Below, piece by piece: positions 62,581 through 64,000 of a stretch of DNA of 64,000 nucleotides (positions are counted from its first letter, which is position 1; every line of letters starts with the position of its first letter). Source of the stretch: Paraclostridium hominis. Its GTDB lineage: Bacteria; Bacillota; Clostridia; Peptostreptococcales; Peptostreptococcaceae. The notes below the pieces were generated by a model. That model made no database searches. It was not told the origin of the DNA and saw nothing but the letters and a program-made list of their open reading frames with translations. The translations under genes and the position numbers were made by a program. The stretch lies in assembly GCF_014306135.1 (NCBI RefSeq), contig NZ_JACRWD010000002.1, positions 124,001 through 188,000 on the forward strand, in the 5' to 3' direction.

Positions 62581-63217
62581 TTTCTGATTTTAATTCTTTT
62601 CTTAATTTTTTTAATGCTCTTTTTTCTATCCTAGATACATATGATCTAGATATGTCTAATTTTTGCGCTATTTCTCTTTGAGTTTTATACCCAAGAGGCG
62701 TTAATCCATATCTTAACTGAACTATTTCGCGTTCTCTAGGAGTTAATATATTCTCTAATTTTTCATATAGTTTACTTATTTGTACTTTAAGCTCCACCTG
62801 ATCTAGAATATGGTCTATATCAGTACCTAATATATCAATTAGACTTATCTCATTCCCTTCCTTATCAGTTCCAATTGGATCTTGTAAGGAAACTTGAACT
62901 TTGTTCTTTTTATTAGTTCTTATATTCATTAGTATCTCATTTTCTATACATTTAGATGCATAAGTTGCTAATCTTGTACCTTTTTCTACATTGTAAGTCT
63001 CTATAGCTTTTATAAGACCTATAGTTCCTATAGATATAAGATCATCTTGATCTTCATTTGAATTATTATACTTTTTAGCTATATGTGCCACTAATCTCAT
63101 GTTTCTTTCAATTAAAACTTCCTTAGCTGATTCATCTTTTTCAAATTTAAATTTAGTTAGATAATTATACTCTTCTTCAGGAGTTAAGGGTTTTTCAAAA
63201 GATTTTAATATAGTCAA
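62567..63217 (-). CDS. sigK: Sporulation sigma factor SigK
   Basis: 216 residues. Region 2 is RNMRLVAHIAKKYNN, EDQDDLISIGTIGLIKAIET and RLATYASKCIENEILMNIRT; region 4 is LTPREREIVQLRYGL with the helix-turn-helix REIAQKLDISRSYVSRIEKR. Similarity and neighbours point to sigma-K rather than sigma-E. The protein lacks a long hydrophobic pro-sequence, as in C. difficile. It is not split by a skin element. The start is TTG 63217: the preceding in-frame codon is a stop (TGA), and AAGGGGTGG lies 5 nt upstream. A sigma-E-like -10 precedes it. Confidence 0.92.
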   Translation of the reverse strand: MTILKSFEKPLTPEEEYNYLTKFKFEKDESAKEVLIERNMRLVAHIAKKYNNSNEDQDDLISIGTIGLIKAIETYNVEKGTRLATYASKCIENEILMNIRTNKKNKVQVSLQDPIGTDKEGNEISLIDILGTDIDHILDQVELKVQISKLYEKLENILTPREREIVQLRYGLTPLGYKTQREIAQKLDISRSYVSRIEKRALKKLRKELKSEKSLN

Positions 63218-63274
63218 TCAGGCCACCCCTTTCTTCCTTCCATGTCATTTTAAATTATATGAAAGTGGCCTGAT
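63217..63274. repeat. Inverted repeat that can sequester the sigK start
   Basis: Perfect 10-bp arms ATCAGGCCAC (63217-63226) and GTGGCCTGAT (63265-63274). In minus-strand RNA the second arm covers part of the sigK ribosome-binding site and the T of the TTG start. The first arm lies upstream of the -10 element. Confidence 0.75.
63254..63261 (-). promoter_or_regulatory. Possible sigma-E-type -10 element of sigK
   Basis: Minus strand CATATAAT followed by TTAAAATG; resembles the sigma-E/sigma-K -10 (CATAcAaT). I find no good sigma-A -35 at the proper distance. In Bacillus sigK is transcribed by sigma-E. Confidence 0.45.
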
Positions 63275-63295
63275 AAAATTGCTTGTATAAAAAAA

Positions 63296-64000
63296 TTATT
63301 TTAATATGTTCTCACATATGTCTTTAAATAAAGGTATTGCTGATTTACTTGAATCTTTAGTTCCTTCAATTATAACTGTTATTGCATACTTAGCACTTTC
63401 TTGGGGGTAAAATCCTGTTATCCATCCATGAGAAATATTTTGTTTTTTAATTGTCTTATCTGCATTCTCTACATTAATTTTAGCTTGAGTTGTTCCCGTT
63501 TTAACCCCACTTCTTTTTTCTAAAGCAGATAATTCTTTAGCCGTTCCTTCTTGAGAAACTGAATTCATCATGTCTTTTATCTTAGTCATAATATATGGGG
63601 ATATCACTTCTTCTTCCTTTATAGTTTTAAAAGTTTTTAATATATTTTTATTATTATCAATAATGCTATCATAAATATGTAATTGCTTATATAGTCCACC
63701 ATTAGCAATAACTTGAGTCATTTGATTAACTTGAAGAGGTGTAAACATCATTTTGCCTTGTCCTATAGATAAATTCACTATATCTATATCATCTTGTATA
63801 CTTCCACTTTTCTCTCCATATATATCAATTCCTACTTCTTGATCCAAATGTAACTTCTTTGCTGCTTTTAATATATTTTCTTTGCCTACTTTTAGAGCTA
63901 TATCTAAAAAAGCAGGGTTGCAAGAATTAGCAAAAGCTTGTTTAAGTGTTAAGTGACCATGTCCATTTAAATTATTACAATTTAATTTCCTACCATTTAC
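63296..64000 (-). CDS. Penicillin-binding protein transpeptidase (partial, C-terminal 234 residues)
   Basis: Open to the window edge. The transpeptidase SxN motif is seen in QAFANSCNPAFLDIALK and the KTG motif in RSGVKTGTTQAKI; the catalytic SxxK lies outside. The fold and the text SHGWITGFYPQESAKYA match FtsI/PBP2-type class B enzymes such as SpoVD. Located upstream of sigK, the gene may be a sporulation PBP for cortex synthesis (inference). The only start visible here, a TTG at 63847, is internal Leu; the real start is beyond 64000. Confidence 0.88.
   Translation of the reverse strand, partial: VNGRKLNCNNLNGHGHLTLKQAFANSCNPAFLDIALKVGKENILKAAKKLHLDQEVGIDIYGEKSGSIQDDIDIVNLSIGQGKMMFTPLQVNQMTQVIANGGLYKQLHIYDSIIDNNKNILKTFKTIKEEEVISPYIMTKIKDMMNSVSQEGTAKELSALEKRSGVKTGTTQAKINVENADKTIKKQNISHGWITGFYPQESAKYAITVIIEGTKDSSKSAIPLFKDICENILK

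Noticed and set aside
62567..64000. Skin-type prophage insertion at sigK, as in C. difficile
   Set aside because: sigK is continuous here and no recombinase gene flanks it within the window.
1..64000. CRISPR array, insertion sequence, rRNA or tRNA genes
   Set aside because: I found no spaced direct repeats, transposase, long terminal inverted repeats, or tRNA/rRNA sequence. The only tandem repeat seen is the TTC tract.

Overview
The window is low-GC clostridial chromosome, most likely from the Peptostreptococcaceae (Clostridioides, Paraclostridium, Romboutsia and relatives). The evidence is a glycine reductase (Stickland) operon, a sporulation sigma-K gene, CodY, a class II B12-dependent ribonucleotide reductase and a CD1247-type acidic protein beside efp. 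I cannot assign genus or species. Nearly all genes lie on the minus strand.

Layout. 1-6.9 kb: glycine reductase operon grdX-trxB-trxA-grdE-grdA-grdB-grdC, led by a promoter, a glycine riboswitch and a terminator; GrdA and GrdB have in-frame UGA selenocysteine codons. 7-11 kb: Fur-type iron-siderophore ABC importer. 11-14.5 kb: M3 peptidase, HAD phosphatase, VanZ-like protein. 14.7-20.7 kb: the most striking locus, eight overlapping or closely spaced genes of which four (thioredoxin-like protein, membrane-anchored ABC binding protein, ABC permease, MerB-like lyase) read through an in-frame UGA. I recognise this as what I recall being named the Sao (selenocysteine-assisted organometallic) system; the substrate is not established. 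20.8-22.9 kb: pentapeptide-repeat potassium channel, an HNH-like small protein and a DUF1540 protein. 22.9-28.5 kb: butyrate-kinase-family gene, indolepyruvate oxidoreductase iorBA, an aminotransferase and codY, forming a keto-acid oxidation module. 28.6-54.4 kb: housekeeping (topA, dprA, comM, yraN, rnhB, nrdJ, brnQ, ylqF, rplS-trmD-rimM-khpA-rpsP-ffh-ylxM-ftsY-smc, a radical SAM gene, rnc, efp, pepP, aroQ). 54.4-57.6 kb: aroK and aroE enclosing four pilin-like genes. 57.8-62.5 kb: two tandem orphan sensor kinases with complementary defects, one lacking the ATP-site motifs and one lacking the phosphoacceptor histidine. 62.5-64 kb: an uninterrupted sigK and the 3' end of a penicillin-binding protein gene.

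How the parts fit. Glycine reductase consumes glycine and reducing power through TrxB/TrxA and needs selenocysteine; the Sao locus needs the same decoding machinery, which is not in this window. All five UGA codons I examined in grdB, saoT, saoB, saoP and saoL are followed 12-17 nt later by a short perfect or near-perfect hairpin. CodY is encoded here and a close match to its box overlaps the brnQ promoter. The main novelty candidates are the Sao cluster, the complementary kinase pair, an inverted repeat that would sequester the sigK start only in read-through transcripts, and a minor pilin gene whose leader is out of frame.
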